Source of the DNA: Salinigranum salinum | GTDB taxonomy: Archaea > Halobacteriota > Halobacteria > Halobacteriales > Haloferacaceae | DNA length: 64,000 bases | Reading direction: 5' to 3' | Assembly (NCBI RefSeq): GCF_009176545.1 | Contig: NZ_VTOJ01000001.1 | Coordinates: forward strand, 1,240,001-1,304,000 | Shown: positions 1-9,187 of the stretch, piece by piece | Layout of the letters: every line of letters starts with the position of its first letter | How positions within the stretch are numbered: position 1 is the first letter of the stretch | The notes under the pieces: generated by a model | What the model was told of the DNA's origin: nothing | What the model saw: only the letters and a program-made list of their open reading frames with translations | Databases searched by the model: none | Made by a program: the position numbers and the translations under genes

Positions 1-1
1 C

Positions 2-811
2 CGCTTCTTCAGCGGCATCCGACGACCCACGTCCATCCCAGGCGACGCTTTCGCCGGGGAAATCGCGGCCAGCGGCAGGGAGGTCACGCGCTTCGCCGTC
101 GGCGATCGGGTGTTCGGGACGACCGCGCCCGACTCGGGCGCGCACGCCGAGTACGTCTGCGTCCCCGAGGACGGCACGCTCGAACTGACGCCCGCGGACG
201 TGAGCGACGCCGAGGCCGCCGCCGTCGCCGACAACGGCCTCACGGCGATACTGTTCCTCCATGACGTGGCCGACCTCCAGCCCGGCCAGTCCGTCCTCGT
301 CAACGGCGCCTCGGGCGGCATCGGGACGTTCGCCGTCCAGCTCGCCACCCACGTCGGCGCCGAGGTCACCGGTGTCTGCAGTACCAGGAACGTCGACCTC
401 GTGCGATCGCTCGGCGCCCACGCGGTCGTCGACTACACGACCACCGACGTCGCCGAGATCGGCGAGACGTACGACGTGATCTTCGACGCCGTGGGCAGGG
501 GGTCGTTCGCGGGGTTCGAGGACGCACTGAACCCGGGCGGGCTGTATATGACGACCGTCCCTTCGGTAGGAATCTTCCTCGACATGGCCCGGACGAGGCT
601 GGTCGGCGACAGGCGGGCCGTCTTTGCGGCCACGGGGATGAAGCCAGCGAGTGTGCGGAAACAGTACCTCGGGGAGCTACGAGAACTCCTCGATGACGGA
701 GTGATCCGCTCGGTGATCGGGCGGCGGTACCCGGTAGCTGAGATCGTTGAGGCGCACCGCTACGTCGACACTGGGCACAAGCGCGGGACGGCCGTGGTTA
801 CGATCGGTTGA
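2..811 (+). CDS. Zinc-independent MDR family oxidoreductase (quinone oxidoreductase-like), 5' end outside window
   Basis: Medium-chain dehydrogenase/reductase that would reduce a quinone or enone with NAD(P)H in the cytoplasm. The frame is open from the left edge and reads PGDAFAGEI and then VGDRVFG, the usual GroES-fold hallmarks, so the GTG at 110 inside GDRVFG is not the true start. The Rossmann part follows with SVLVNGASGGIGTFAVQLA, a nucleotide-binding GxxGxxG-type loop, and the C-terminal DDGVIRSVIGRRYPVAEIVEAH typical of the family. No structural zinc cysteine cluster is visible, consistent with the zinc-independent quinone oxidoreductase branch. The substrate is not predictable. The next gene on the same strand is about 360 bases away, so this is not obviously co-transcribed. 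Confidence 0.85.
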   Translation, partial: RFFSGIRRPTSIPGDAFAGEIAASGREVTRFAVGDRVFGTTAPDSGAHAEYVCVPEDGTLELTPADVSDAEAAAVADNGLTAILFLHDVADLQPGQSVLVNGASGGIGTFAVQLATHVGAEVTGVCSTRNVDLVRSLGAHAVVDYTTTDVAEIGETYDVIFDAVGRGSFAGFEDALNPGGLYMTTVPSVGIFLDMARTRLVGDRRAVFAATGMKPASVRKQYLGELRELLDDGVIRSVIGRRYPVAEIVEAHRYVDTGHKRGTAVVTIG

Positions 812-1175
812 CTGGCCAACCCGCAGACGAGTCGAGACTACCGAACGCGGCGTGGGAGACGGCGAGGGCTCCACCAGAACATGTCGAGACGACCGTCTGC
901 TCGGTTGTACCCCGTCGGGGGGAAGAGAAGTTCGTACAGCTACCTACCGGCTGTTTCACCGCTCGAGCCGTGGAACGAACGATACCCGCTTGTTGAACGT
1001 ATCCTCTGTATCTCGCACGCTGACTCTAATACCTGCGAAATCTGTTACGATGGGGACGTGTGAGGACTTGCGCGAATTCCTGTGAGTCCCGACACCCGTT
1101 GGTCTGCTTCTCATTGAAAATCAGTACTGATATTCTGGCACGAACGCTCAAGGAGCCGGACCACCCGCCTCCTCT
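812..1175. other. Intergenic region with a 12-bp palindrome
   Basis: No convincing gene in either strand; the short open frames lack haloarchaeal acidic composition. The 3' end is AT-richer. A perfect 12-bp palindrome (ATCAGTACTGAT, 1120-1131) lies about 45 nt upstream of the lipoprotein start and may be part of its promoter or an operator. Confidence 0.5.
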
Positions 1176-2552
1176 ATGGACTCCTCTCGACGACGACTAC
1201 TCGCGGTGACGTCGTCGCTCGCGTTCCCGCTACTCGCGGGGTGTACCGGCCTCGTCGGCGGCGGATCGAACGACGACGGCTCGAGCGACGGTGGCGATGA
1301 CAGTGGCGGCGGTGGTGGCGACGGCGACTCGAACGAACAGACAGAGACGACGACCGAGACCCCGACCGAGACGGCGACTGCGACGCCGGAACCGCCGGAC
1401 GAGTTCCTCCTGCGGACGCGGCAGGTGATGGACGAGATCAGGTGGTTCGGCACCGAGTATCCCCGGGCGAAGCGGAACTTCGTGCTCAGGGTCAAGCCCG
1501 TCCGGGAGACGATCGAGTCGCTGCGCGAGCGAAACACGCTCGCAGAGGGCGACGTCGTCGAACTCCGTGAAAAGACGACGGCGCTGGCGACGTTCGTCAG
1601 CGAGGAACTGGCACCGCACTTCGAGCTCGACGGTCGCCTGCGCAACGGGGAGAACGGCCTCGTCAGGAACTTCGCGGCCGCCGTCGAACAGGACGACTCG
1701 CAGGCCAGCCAGGACGCCCTCGGGCGGCTCGCCGTCTTCTACGAACGGGTCACGAGCGAGTCGTACATCGAGCACAACCTCTCGGCACATCCGATCGAAG
1801 AACCGCTCCACGGCATGCTGAGCGCCGGCGGCGAGGGTCAGACGATCTTCGGCGTGAGCTACCCGCCGGGGGACAACTTCACGACACAGACGTTCTCCGA
1901 CGAGTACAGCGGTCGCGGCCCCGACGAGGTCCGCCCCCACTCCCACACGTTCCCGACCGGACAGACCGTCTACGACCACGCCCACGAGTACGATGCCGGC
2001 CACGATATCTTCGATCACGCGAACGAACGACCCGACGGGCTGGCGTACACGTTCTCGCAAGGGTCGGTCGACATCCTGAAGGACACGAAGGCGTGGCGCG
2101 AGCGACTCGCCGACTACCAGCCGAAGTACACCGACGTCTTCGACGGCGTCGCCGTCCGCGACGGACGCGTCGACTACGCGTACGTCATGGCGAACACGCT
2201 CGTGACGGACCGGACGAGCGAGGCGCAGTTCGCGGGGAGACCGATCTTCGTCCAGCGGTTCGAGGACGAGTCGGGTGCGGCAGCCGCGATGAACACGCTC
2301 CTCGAGACCACGCTCAGCGAGGACGGGACGACCTCGCTGGCCGGTCGCGAGTGGACGAAGGTGTTCTACGACTACGACGGACCGAACCTCTACGGGAACC
2401 TCTACCAGGTGGGCGAGTTCCTCCTCGCGGCGAGCGTCTCGCCGACACCGCACCGCGAGCGTCGGGCGGAGGACCAGTGGCCCACGCCGCTCAAGCAGTC
2501 GTGGCTGGGCATGGAAGTCTCCGAGGAGACGACCGAGACCGCGGACGGGTAA
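1176..2552 (+). CDS. Tat-exported lipoprotein with a His-rich segment, function unknown
   Basis: The 458-residue product starts with a twin-arginine signal (SSRRRLLAV) and a lipobox LAGC, so it should be exported folded by Tat and lipid-anchored outside the membrane. A low-complexity Gly/Asp/Ser and Thr/Glu linker (about residues 25-70) follows, as in many haloarchaeal lipoproteins. A His-rich stretch (H255, H257, H268, H270, H276, H281 with nearby Asp/Glu) could bind metal; this is inference. I recognise no catalytic family. It ends convergently before an ABC transporter pair, so it is probably monocistronic. Confidence 0.8.
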   Translation: MDSSRRRLLAVTSSLAFPLLAGCTGLVGGGSNDDGSSDGGDDSGGGGGDGDSNEQTETTTETPTETATATPEPPDEFLLRTRQVMDEIRWFGTEYPRAKRNFVLRVKPVRETIESLRERNTLAEGDVVELREKTTALATFVSEELAPHFELDGRLRNGENGLVRNFAAAVEQDDSQASQDALGRLAVFYERVTSESYIEHNLSAHPIEEPLHGMLSAGGEGQTIFGVSYPPGDNFTTQTFSDEYSGRGPDEVRPHSHTFPTGQTVYDHAHEYDAGHDIFDHANERPDGLAYTFSQGSVDILKDTKAWRERLADYQPKYTDVFDGVAVRDGRVDYAYVMANTLVTDRTSEAQFAGRPIFVQRFEDESGAAAAMNTLLETTLSEDGTTSLAGREWTKVFYDYDGPNLYGNLYQVGEFLLAASVSPTPHRERRAEDQWPTPLKQSWLGMEVSEETTETADG

Positions 2553-2646
2553 CACCGTTGCTCGCGCCGCCCGACGACCCCGCTCGCGCCGTCTGACGTT
2601 CGCTCCGTCGAACCACTCTTCGTCCGCTCCGTCCACACCACATCGT

Positions 2647-3402
2647 TCACTCGGTCCACGGGACGGCGACCGCCCCGGCACCGAACACGACGGCCGCCAG
2701 CACCGCGAGCACCGCGAGCGGGACCGTCCAGTCGCCGCCCGAGAAGGTGAGCGCGCGGACGCCACGGGCGAAGTACGTCAGCGGCGAGAGCGCGGTCACC
2801 GGCTGGAACCACGCGGGCAGCAGCGCGGGGGCGACGAACGTCTCCGAGAGGAACAACAACGGGAGCGCGACGGCGTTGCTCGCGGCGATGACGCCGTCTT
2901 GCGAGCCGGCGAGGCGACCGATGAGCGCCCCCAGCCCACAGAAGAGCGCCACGCCGAGCGCGACGAACGGAACGAGTGCCAGCGTCGCGGGCACGAGCGG
3001 CACGCTGGCGCCCGTCACGACGACGACGAGCACCAGCAACAACAGCGCCGCGAGGCCGATGACGACGACGTTGACGAGCGTGTGCGCGAGCAGCCACTCG
3101 GCGGGCGACAGCGGCGTCGTCGCGAGCTTCTGGAACCGGTTCCCCTCGCGGTGGCGGGCGACCGTCGATCCGACGCGCGAAAGCGGCGTGAACAGCACGA
3201 CGACGGCGAGGTAACCGGGGACGTAGTAGCCCGGCGGCTCGGCGAACAGTCCGCCGCCAGTCGGCTGGGTCTGTACCAGTACGCCGAAGATGAGGACGAT
3301 GATGACGGGGAAGAAAAAGGTGAAGAACACCGCTGTCCGACGACGGAGAAACGAGTCCCACGCAGCGCCGAACTCGGCGGCGACGCGACCGTTCCGGCTC
3401 AT
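2647..3402 (-). CDS. ABC-2 type exporter permease
   Basis: Integral membrane permease of 251 residues with about six hydrophobic segments: one after the N-terminal cytoplasmic stretch (RRRTAVFFTFFFP), a cluster around residues 95-180, and a last one near the C-terminus. This is the ABC-2/drug or lipid exporter topology. The start overlaps the stop of the ATPase gene upstream by 4 nt (ATGA), so the two are translationally coupled and should form one exporter. Substrate is unknown; the family includes drug, lipid and polysaccharide exporters. Confidence 0.88.
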   Translation of the reverse strand: MSRNGRVAAEFGAAWDSFLRRRTAVFFTFFFPVIIVLIFGVLVQTQPTGGGLFAEPPGYYVPGYLAVVVLFTPLSRVGSTVARHREGNRFQKLATTPLSPAEWLLAHTLVNVVVIGLAALLLLVLVVVVTGASVPLVPATLALVPFVALGVALFCGLGALIGRLAGSQDGVIAASNAVALPLLFLSETFVAPALLPAWFQPVTALSPLTYFARGVRALTFSGGDWTVPLAVLAVLAAVVFGAGAVAVPWTE

Positions 3403-4394
3403 CGCTCACCCCCCGCGTCGGCGGTCACCGCTCCGCCCCGCCGGTCGTCACGGGCGTTCTCCTCGCCTGCGGCTTCGACCGTCGGCTCGATCCTCCCGCG
3501 GCCCTCGAACGTCTCGCCAGTCAGCGACAGATAGACGTCTTCGAGCGACGGCTCCGACCACGCGAGCGAGCCGAAGGCGACGGACGCGTCGTCGAGCGCC
3601 GACGCGACCGCACCGATCTCGCGCGGCGTGACGCCCCTGACGACGATCCCATCGGGCGTGGCGGCGACGTCGTACCGCCCGTCGAGCGCCGACTTCGCGT
3701 CCCGGATCTCGTCCGTCTCGACGACCAGCGTCGCGTCCCCGCCGTGGTCGGCCACGAGTTCGGCGGGCGAGCCGGTCGCGACGAGTTCCCCGCTACGCAG
3801 GAGTCCGACGCGGTCGGCGAGGCGGGCGACCTCGCCCATCGAGTGGCTCGTGAGGAACACCGTCGTACCGCCGTCGGCGAGCGACTCGACGAGCCGCCAC
3901 ACAGCGCGCCGGCCCGCAGGGTCGATCCCCGTCGTCGGTTCGTCCAGGAACAGCACGTCCGGGTCGTTGACGAGCGCGACGCCGACGCAGGTCCGCCGCT
4001 TCTGTCCGCCAGAGAGCTTCTCGTACCACGTGTCCGCGGCCTCGTCGAGACCGACCTCACCCAGGACGGTCTCGGGATCCCTCGCGTCGTCGTAGAGGCC
4101 CGCGTAGTACGAGAGCAGTTCCCGCGGCGTGAGCCGGGCGGCCGGCGAGAACGACTGCGGAAGTAGTCCCAGGCGGTTGGCGTCGACACTGCGTGGCTCC
4201 GTTCCGAGGACGCGCACGCGCCCGCCGACCGCGGTGGTCCCGGTGAGCCCGCGCACGAGCGTCGTCTTGCCCGCCCCGTTCGGGCCGATGAGGCCGAACA
4301 CCTCCCCCCGTCCGACGGCCAGTGAGACGCCACGGAGCGCCCGGACGTCGCCGTACGACTTCTCGACCGCGTCGGCGACGAGCACCTCGTCCAT
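3399..4394 (-). CDS. ABC transporter ATP-binding protein (partner of the ABC-2 permease)
   Basis: Cytoplasmic ATPase subunit, 331 residues. Walker A GPNGAGKTT lies at 37-45, a Q-loop glutamine at 80, the signature LSGGQ at 127-131, Walker B VLFLDEP around 147-153 and the switch histidine in TSHSM near 184. The C-terminal third (about 210-330) is the extra domain typical of CcmA/DrrA-type exporters and ends in an acidic tail. It is the first gene of a two-gene operon with the permease. The reaction is ATP hydrolysis driving export; substrate unknown. Confidence 0.92.
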   Translation of the reverse strand: MDEVLVADAVEKSYGDVRALRGVSLAVGRGEVFGLIGPNGAGKTTLVRGLTGTTAVGGRVRVLGTEPRSVDANRLGLLPQSFSPAARLTPRELLSYYAGLYDDARDPETVLGEVGLDEAADTWYEKLSGGQKRRTCVGVALVNDPDVLFLDEPTTGIDPAGRRAVWRLVESLADGGTTVFLTSHSMGEVARLADRVGLLRSGELVATGSPAELVADHGGDATLVVETDEIRDAKSALDGRYDVAATPDGIVVRGVTPREIGAVASALDDASVAFGSLAWSEPSLEDVYLSLTGETFEGRGRIEPTVEAAGEENARDDRRGGAVTADAGGER

Positions 4395-4442
4395 ACCGTA
4401 CGCTGACGCCGGTTCCGAGGTAAGGGTTCGGTTTCGATTCTC

Positions 4443-5480
4443 TCAGTCGCCCCTCGACTCGACCGCGACCCGCTCGCCACGCTCCGCGGCCTCGTACGCC
4501 GCCTCGGTCAGCGCGACGACCCGTCGGCCGTCCGAAGCGGGGATCACCAGTTCCGCCTCGTCGTCGATAGCCTCGACGACGTTACCCAGTTTGCGGCGGG
4601 TGAGCTCCTCGAAGTCGAGCGGTGTGGGCGTCGATTCGTACGTCATCCCCGCCTCACGCACGGTGATCGTCTCGCCGTCGAAGGCGACGGTTCCGTCGGT
4701 TCCCCAGATCTGGAACGACTCGCCCGGGTCGGGGATCGACGTTCCCGCGCCGGAGACGCCGACGCTCGCCGTGATCGTGCCGGCGGACGCCGATCCCTCT
4801 CTCCCGCTCTCCGCACCCTCGCGCGGTTCGAGCGTCACCGTGAGCGCGCTGTTGACGTCGACGCCGTGGCCCCGCCGGTCGACAGTGGCGGTGACCGAGA
4901 CGGGGTCGGCACGGAGCGTCCAGAGCAGGACGTCGAGGAGGTGCGAGCCGGAGTCGTACAGTTGGCCGCCGCCGGAGAGCTCGGGGTTCGAGCGCCACTG
5001 GTGTTGCGTCCAGCGGATCCACTCCTGTTCGAGGTGGGCGACTGCCATGTGCGGGGTGCCGATGCGGCCCGCGCCGACCAGCCGTCTGATCTCGCGGAAG
5101 CGCGGGTCGAAATGCCGCTGGTATCCCACGGCGAGCACGCAGTCGTGTGCGTTCGCCCGCTCGACGAGGTCGTCGGCGTGGGCCAGGTCGGTCACCATCG
5201 GCTTCTCGAGGTGGACGTGGACGTCGCGGGAGAGACACTCGCGCGCCTGTTCGTAGTGGAGCGTGTGCGGCGTGACGATGGTGACGAGGTCGACGGTCTC
5301 GTTCCCGAGCAGGTCGTCGACGGTCTCGTAGGCGGGACAGCCGAGTTCTGCCTCGAACTGGTTCCGTGCGGCAGGGGCGGGGTCGGCACCGCCGACGAGC
5401 CGGACCCCGTCGAGCGAGTCCAGCACCGAGGCCTCGAGGCGACCGAGGTCGCCGAGCCCGATGCAGGCGGCGTTGTGCAT
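4443..5480 (-). CDS. Gfo/Idh/MocA family NAD(P)-dependent oxidoreductase
   Basis: Sugar- or inositol-dehydrogenase-like enzyme of 345 residues. The start at 5480 gives MHNAACIGLGDLG, the Rossmann loop at the very N-terminus; an upstream in-frame ATG at 5534 would add an unlike proline-rich leader and is rejected. The hallmark EKP triad is at residues 92-94 (HLEKPM). The C-terminal domain has the GSHLLDVLLW motif with its conserved Asp/His. The family oxidises or epimerises cyclic polyols and sugars with NAD(P); the particular substrate cannot be read from sequence. It stands alone on the minus strand, 48 nt upstream of the ABC operon. Confidence 0.87.
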   Translation of the reverse strand: MHNAACIGLGDLGRLEASVLDSLDGVRLVGGADPAPAARNQFEAELGCPAYETVDDLLGNETVDLVTIVTPHTLHYEQARECLSRDVHVHLEKPMVTDLAHADDLVERANAHDCVLAVGYQRHFDPRFREIRRLVGAGRIGTPHMAVAHLEQEWIRWTQHQWRSNPELSGGGQLYDSGSHLLDVLLWTLRADPVSVTATVDRRGHGVDVNSALTVTLEPREGAESGREGSASAGTITASVGVSGAGTSIPDPGESFQIWGTDGTVAFDGETITVREAGMTYESTPTPLDFEELTRRKLGNVVEAIDDEAELVIPASDGRRVVALTEAAYEAAERGERVAVESRGD

Positions 5481-5671
5481 ACCGTGAGGGGGTCCGGCGG
5501 CCCGATAAGTCCGTGGGTCGGGACAGCCGGTCACGTTCGTCCCACCACGGCGTCGTCCGGTCTCACGAGCGATGATGTTCGACTTCGAACTCGATCAGTT
5601 ACCGACGCTGTCGGCCACGCTGGCCGCGACCCGGACGGTTTACTGGCACCTGTCCCAACCATCGACCGACG

Positions 5672-6700
5672 ATGAGCATGGACTATCGACGGCTCGGTTC
5701 GACGGGGACACGCGTGTCGGAACTCTGCTTCGGTACCTGGCGGTTCGGGCGCGAGACGGGTGGCGTGGTCGAGACGACAAAGAGCGAGGCGCACGACCTG
5801 CTCGACACGTTCGCCGAGCACGGCGGGACGTTCATCGACACGGCGAACGTCTACGGCACCCCGAACGGGAAGAGCGAGGACTGGATCGGCGACTGGCTCG
5901 CAGAGCGCGACCGCGAGCAGTACGTCCTCGCGTCGAAGGTGTACTTCGGCTTCGACGAGTCGAACCCGAACGGCTCGGGGCTCTCGCGCACCCACATCCG
6001 CCGACAGATCGAGGGGACGCTCGACCGCCTCGGGACGGAGTATCTCGACGTCTACTACATCCACCGCTGGGACGACGAGACGCCCATCGAGGAGACGCTG
6101 TCGACGCTGACGCGACTGGTCGACGAGGGGAAGGTCAACTACCTCGGCGCGTCCACGATGGCGAGCTGGAAGCTTATGAAGGCGCTCGGGAAGAGCGAGG
6201 CAAACGGGTGGGAGCGGTTCGAGGTGACCCAGCCGCTCTTCCACGCCGCCTACCGCGACGACGTCGCCGACTACCTCGACGTCTGCGCCGATCAGGACCT
6301 CGCCGTCTGTCCGTACTCGCCGCTCGCCGGTGGCTTCCTCACGGGCAAGTACGAACGCGCCGACCCCGACGATCCGACGAAGGTCGAAGCGCCGGACGGG
6401 TCGCGAGCGAGCATCTACGACTCCTTCTCCGACTTCTATCTCTCCGAACGCGGCTGGCACGTCCTCGACGCCATCAGGGGCGTCGCCGACGAGCTCGACG
6501 CGACGCCCGCGCAGGTGGCGCTCCGCTGGGTCATGGAACAGGACGCGTTCACGTGCATCCCGATCGTCGGCGCTCGAACCCCCGAACAGCTGGAAGAGAA
6601 CGTCGGCGCGTGCGACGTCTCGCTCTCCGACGACCAGTTCGAGCGCATCGAGAACGCCCGGTACGCCGACCCAGACCGGAAGCGTCGCTGGGGTCACTGA
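5672..6700 (+). CDS. Aldo/keto reductase
   Basis: NADPH-dependent carbonyl reductase of the Kv-beta/YajO-like branch, 342 residues, cytoplasmic. The catalytic tetrad is visible: D56 and Y61 in FIDTANVYG, K89 in LASKVYFG and H131 in YIHRWD. The C-terminal IPIVGARTPEQLEENVGA is the cofactor phosphate-binding region. A second ATG two codons downstream (MDYRRLG) is equally possible as the start. The gene runs convergently into the next minus-strand gene. Substrate unknown. Confidence 0.9.
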   Translation: MSMDYRRLGSTGTRVSELCFGTWRFGRETGGVVETTKSEAHDLLDTFAEHGGTFIDTANVYGTPNGKSEDWIGDWLAERDREQYVLASKVYFGFDESNPNGSGLSRTHIRRQIEGTLDRLGTEYLDVYYIHRWDDETPIEETLSTLTRLVDEGKVNYLGASTMASWKLMKALGKSEANGWERFEVTQPLFHAAYRDDVADYLDVCADQDLAVCPYSPLAGGFLTGKYERADPDDPTKVEAPDGSRASIYDSFSDFYLSERGWHVLDAIRGVADELDATPAQVALRWVMEQDAFTCIPIVGARTPEQLEENVGACDVSLSDDQFERIENARYADPDRKRRWGH

Positions 6701-6901
6701 CGACACAAGCGTCGTCCGGCCTCCCGAGGGTTCTTGTCCGATGACGGGGCCACGTCGCGTCGTGACCTGACCGCCAACCGTGCGACGGACAGCGGTTGCT
6801 CGATACGACGTCGCACACGGGAACCGTATCGACTGTCAGCACTCGAAGTCGACACGACAGCGTTCGGGGTCGGTGCAACAGCGTTCGACGAGAGACGACG
6901 C

Positions 6902-7315
6902 TCACGCCAGTTCCGCGTCGCGGAGCAGGTCGGCGACGACGTGGGCGTAGAGGAGGACGGCCACGAGCACGGCCAGCCGGGTGTCGACCAGCGAGCACCC
7001 CGCGACGAGGACGCCGCCGATCAGGTGGTGTGACAGGAGTCGGTACTGTCGGAGCGCCGGCTCCTCGACGCCGACGAACACCTCTTCTTGATCGATCAGT
7101 CCCACCCGCGGGTCGGACACTGCCCGCCGGAGGTTCGACCAGTCGCCCCGCATCCCGCGAGCGATGAGGAAGTGGTCGAGGTCGACGAAGACGGAGAGAC
7201 ACACGCCGCCCGCCCAGAGCACGGCCTTCGTCGCGAGCGGTGCTGCCGGGAACACGGCGGCGATCGCGACCGCGCCGACGACGGCACCGATTGCCGCGTG
7301 TTCGGCCGACTTCAT
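6902..7315 (-). CDS. DUF457/YdjM-like small membrane protein, predicted metal-dependent hydrolase family
   Basis: 137 residues with three to four hydrophobic segments and the family pattern of scattered polar metal ligands within membrane: an N-terminal KSAEHAAIGAVVG, then DLDHFLIARG after the second segment, LLSHHLIGG in the middle, and a terminal LLYAHVVADLLRD. Conserved His and Asp residues at these places are typical of the LexA-binding/metal-dependent hydrolase-like membrane family. No enzyme activity is established for such proteins. It ends 17 nt before the reverse-strand SelW-like gene, so the two may share a transcript. Confidence 0.7.
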   Translation of the reverse strand: MKSAEHAAIGAVVGAVAIAAVFPAAPLATKAVLWAGGVCLSVFVDLDHFLIARGMRGDWSNLRRAVSDPRVGLIDQEEVFVGVEEPALRQYRLLSHHLIGGVLVAGCSLVDTRLAVLVAVLLYAHVVADLLRDAELA

Positions 7316-7332
7316 GACGACCTCATCGCGGC

Positions 7333-7563
7333 TCAGACGTGCTCACGGACGCGTCTGACGATCTCGTCGAGGTCGTACTCGTCGTCGGCCTTGTCCCACG
7401 CCACGTCGCCATCGACCCGGACCTGGAGGACGCCGTGGTCGCCGGTGACGAGCGCGACCGACTCTACCCGCTGGCCGAACTGCTGGAGGAGGTGGTGCTG
7501 GATCGACTCGGCACGGTCGAGGAAGCCACAGGGGACGCAGTACTCGATCTCGATCGTGGTCAT
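7333..7563 (-). CDS. SelW/SelT/SelH (Rdx) family redox protein, Cys form
   Basis: A 76-residue thioredoxin-like protein. The start is MTTIEIEYC at 7563; the longer frame from 7617 adds an arginine-rich leader unlike the family. The C9-V-P-C12 motif replaces the CxxU of selenoprotein W, placing it in the Rdx family that may handle thiol redox or glutathione-like partners. It keeps the compact beta-alpha-beta layout and the WDKADDEYDLDEIV ending. Function in archaea is undetermined. The following minus-strand gene lies 17 nt downstream. Confidence 0.85.
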   Translation of the reverse strand: MTTIEIEYCVPCGFLDRAESIQHHLLQQFGQRVESVALVTGDHGVLQVRVDGDVAWDKADDEYDLDEIVRRVREHV

Positions 7564-7849
7564 TGTCCGTCGTCCCCGACGTCCCCGACCCGGATGAGTG
7601 TTTGGACGCGTTCGCATCGATCCCGTTCGGGGCGACCGTGTGACTGAGAGGCTTCACCCGCCGGTCGTCGGGCCGGGTGGTTCGGATCCGGACTGACGTC
7701 GATCCAGCGTTTCGGCCGCTGACGGGAGCGTCGTCTGAGATCGTCACCCCTCGAAACGAGCGTCGGCTCCTCGGCACGTGGCACTCAGTGTACGGCGAAG
7801 GGACGGCGGGACGGAACGAAGACGATGGTCGTCGACCACGCGCACGCGG

Positions 7850-8332
7850 TTACAGGAGCTGGCGGATCACCGGATACGTCGCGCCGAGTACCAGGCCGTA
7901 GACGCCGTGGCCGACGAACCCCATCACCGTGAGGTTGGGGAGTGGCGGGGCGTTCGGGAAGCCGACGGCCGAGAGCCACAGCGGCATCGCGATTCCCGCG
8001 GTCGGGATCGTGAGAACCAGCCCGTACGCGAGGCCGAGAGCCGCCCCCGGACCGACGCGCGTCGCGTACGATCTCACCGATGGCCGCGTGGCGAGGACGG
8101 CGAACCCGAGCCCCAGCAGCGCGCCGTGAACGAGGTGGATCGCCCATCCCGCGACGAGGTTCGGACCGGACACACCGTACAGCGCCGGGATCGCGACCGC
8201 GATGACGCCGACCGCTCCCATCACCATCTGTACGGCACCGAACACGATCGTCCCCGCTATCCCCGCAATTCCGGCACTCAACCACTCGTTCGGTACCGAT
8301 TCGGTCGTCTCTACCGCGGTTACAGAACTCAT
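7850..8332 (-). CDS. Haloarchaeal membrane protein, unknown function
   Basis: 160 residues with about four membrane segments; charged residues are confined to loops. The start at 8332 (MSSVTAVETTES) is chosen because the frame upstream to 8392 carries a non-acidic leader and the AT-rich likely promoter (TCTCTCAATCAGGAG region). No catalytic motif is seen. It lies downstream of the ctaB-linked membrane gene on the same strand but with a 105-nt gap. Confidence 0.65.
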   Translation of the reverse strand: MSSVTAVETTESVPNEWLSAGIAGIAGTIVFGAVQMVMGAVGVIAVAIPALYGVSGPNLVAGWAIHLVHGALLGLGFAVLATRPSVRSYATRVGPGAALGLAYGLVLTIPTAGIAMPLWLSAVGFPNAPPLPNLTVMGFVGHGVYGLVLGATYPVIRQLL

Positions 8333-8437
8333 CGGTACCGATGTCTCCTGATTGAGAGATAAGTCTACCCCGGTGCTGTGTCGGCGCTGCACTTCCGACG
8401 GCGGCAGACTGTTCGCTCCCGGGGACCGTCAACCGGT

Positions 8438-9145
8438 TCACCGGGCCAGCGGTCGCCACGTCAACAGCGCCACCGTCGCCAGAAACGCCGCCGTGGAGAT
8501 GTCGTACGGCCACGTCGTCGCGGCGACGACGACCGCAGATCCCGACCCGAAGAGGCTCGTGACGAGCGAGCCGACGACGGGCCACGTGCACGAGACGCAG
8601 GAGAGGAGACCGAGTGATCCCGAGACGACGGTGCCGGCGGCGTCGAGGACGGTCGCGTAGACGAGGTACGCGAGCGCGAGGTAGCCGACGAGTTTGTACG
8701 GCATCAGGATGACGAGCACCCACGATCCCTGGTAGACGAGCGCCGGCCCCCACCCCGGCGGCAGGAGTCTGACGTCGAAGCTCCCTGCGGCGGTCGTGCC
8801 GTGGCTGTGGAGATGTCCGTCGGTCAGGAGCGACGCGATCGGACTGGTGTGGCTCGGCCCGATGATCCCGCCCGCGACCGCGAGCACGAGGAAGTAGCCG
8901 CCGGCGACGAGGAGCGCGAGCCGCTTCGTCCGCGTGCTCGCCGGGGCCGGCGTCGTCTTCGCGACGGCGTACAGCCCCGCGTTGATCCACAGGAAGCCGT
9001 AGACGATGAACCGCCACGACTCGATCACCACGGGTTCGACCGCGAGGTAGACGAGGACGAGGAGCAGTTCGGCGTTGAGGACGAGCGCGCCGAGCAGCAG
9101 GTCGCGCCGGTCGGGGAGCCAGTCGGTTCGGGTGACGGTGGACAT
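8438..9145 (-). CDS. Membrane protein downstream of ctaB, with a C-x-x-C pair
   Basis: 235 residues, roughly seven hydrophobic helices. A segment between helices contains SCVSCTWPVVG, a Cys pair that could bind metal or undergo redox. It starts 42 nt after ctaB stops on the same strand, so it is probably co-transcribed with the heme O synthase gene, suggesting a link to heme-copper oxidase biogenesis. That role is inference; I do not recognise a characterised family. Confidence 0.72.
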   Translation of the reverse strand: MSTVTRTDWLPDRRDLLLGALVLNAELLLVLVYLAVEPVVIESWRFIVYGFLWINAGLYAVAKTTPAPASTRTKRLALLVAGGYFLVLAVAGGIIGPSHTSPIASLLTDGHLHSHGTTAAGSFDVRLLPPGWGPALVYQGSWVLVILMPYKLVGYLALAYLVYATVLDAAGTVVSGSLGLLSCVSCTWPVVGSLVTSLFGSGSAVVVAATTWPYDISTAAFLATVALLTWRPLAR

Positions 9146-9187
9146 CGGTTTCGGTCTGGTTCGGTCGAGGTCGCGATGCGGTCGCGG

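Noticed and set aside
110..811. Gene start at the GTG at 110
   Set aside because: The codons before it are in frame and encode PGDAFAGEI and GDRVFG, conserved MDR motifs, so the gene begins outside the window.
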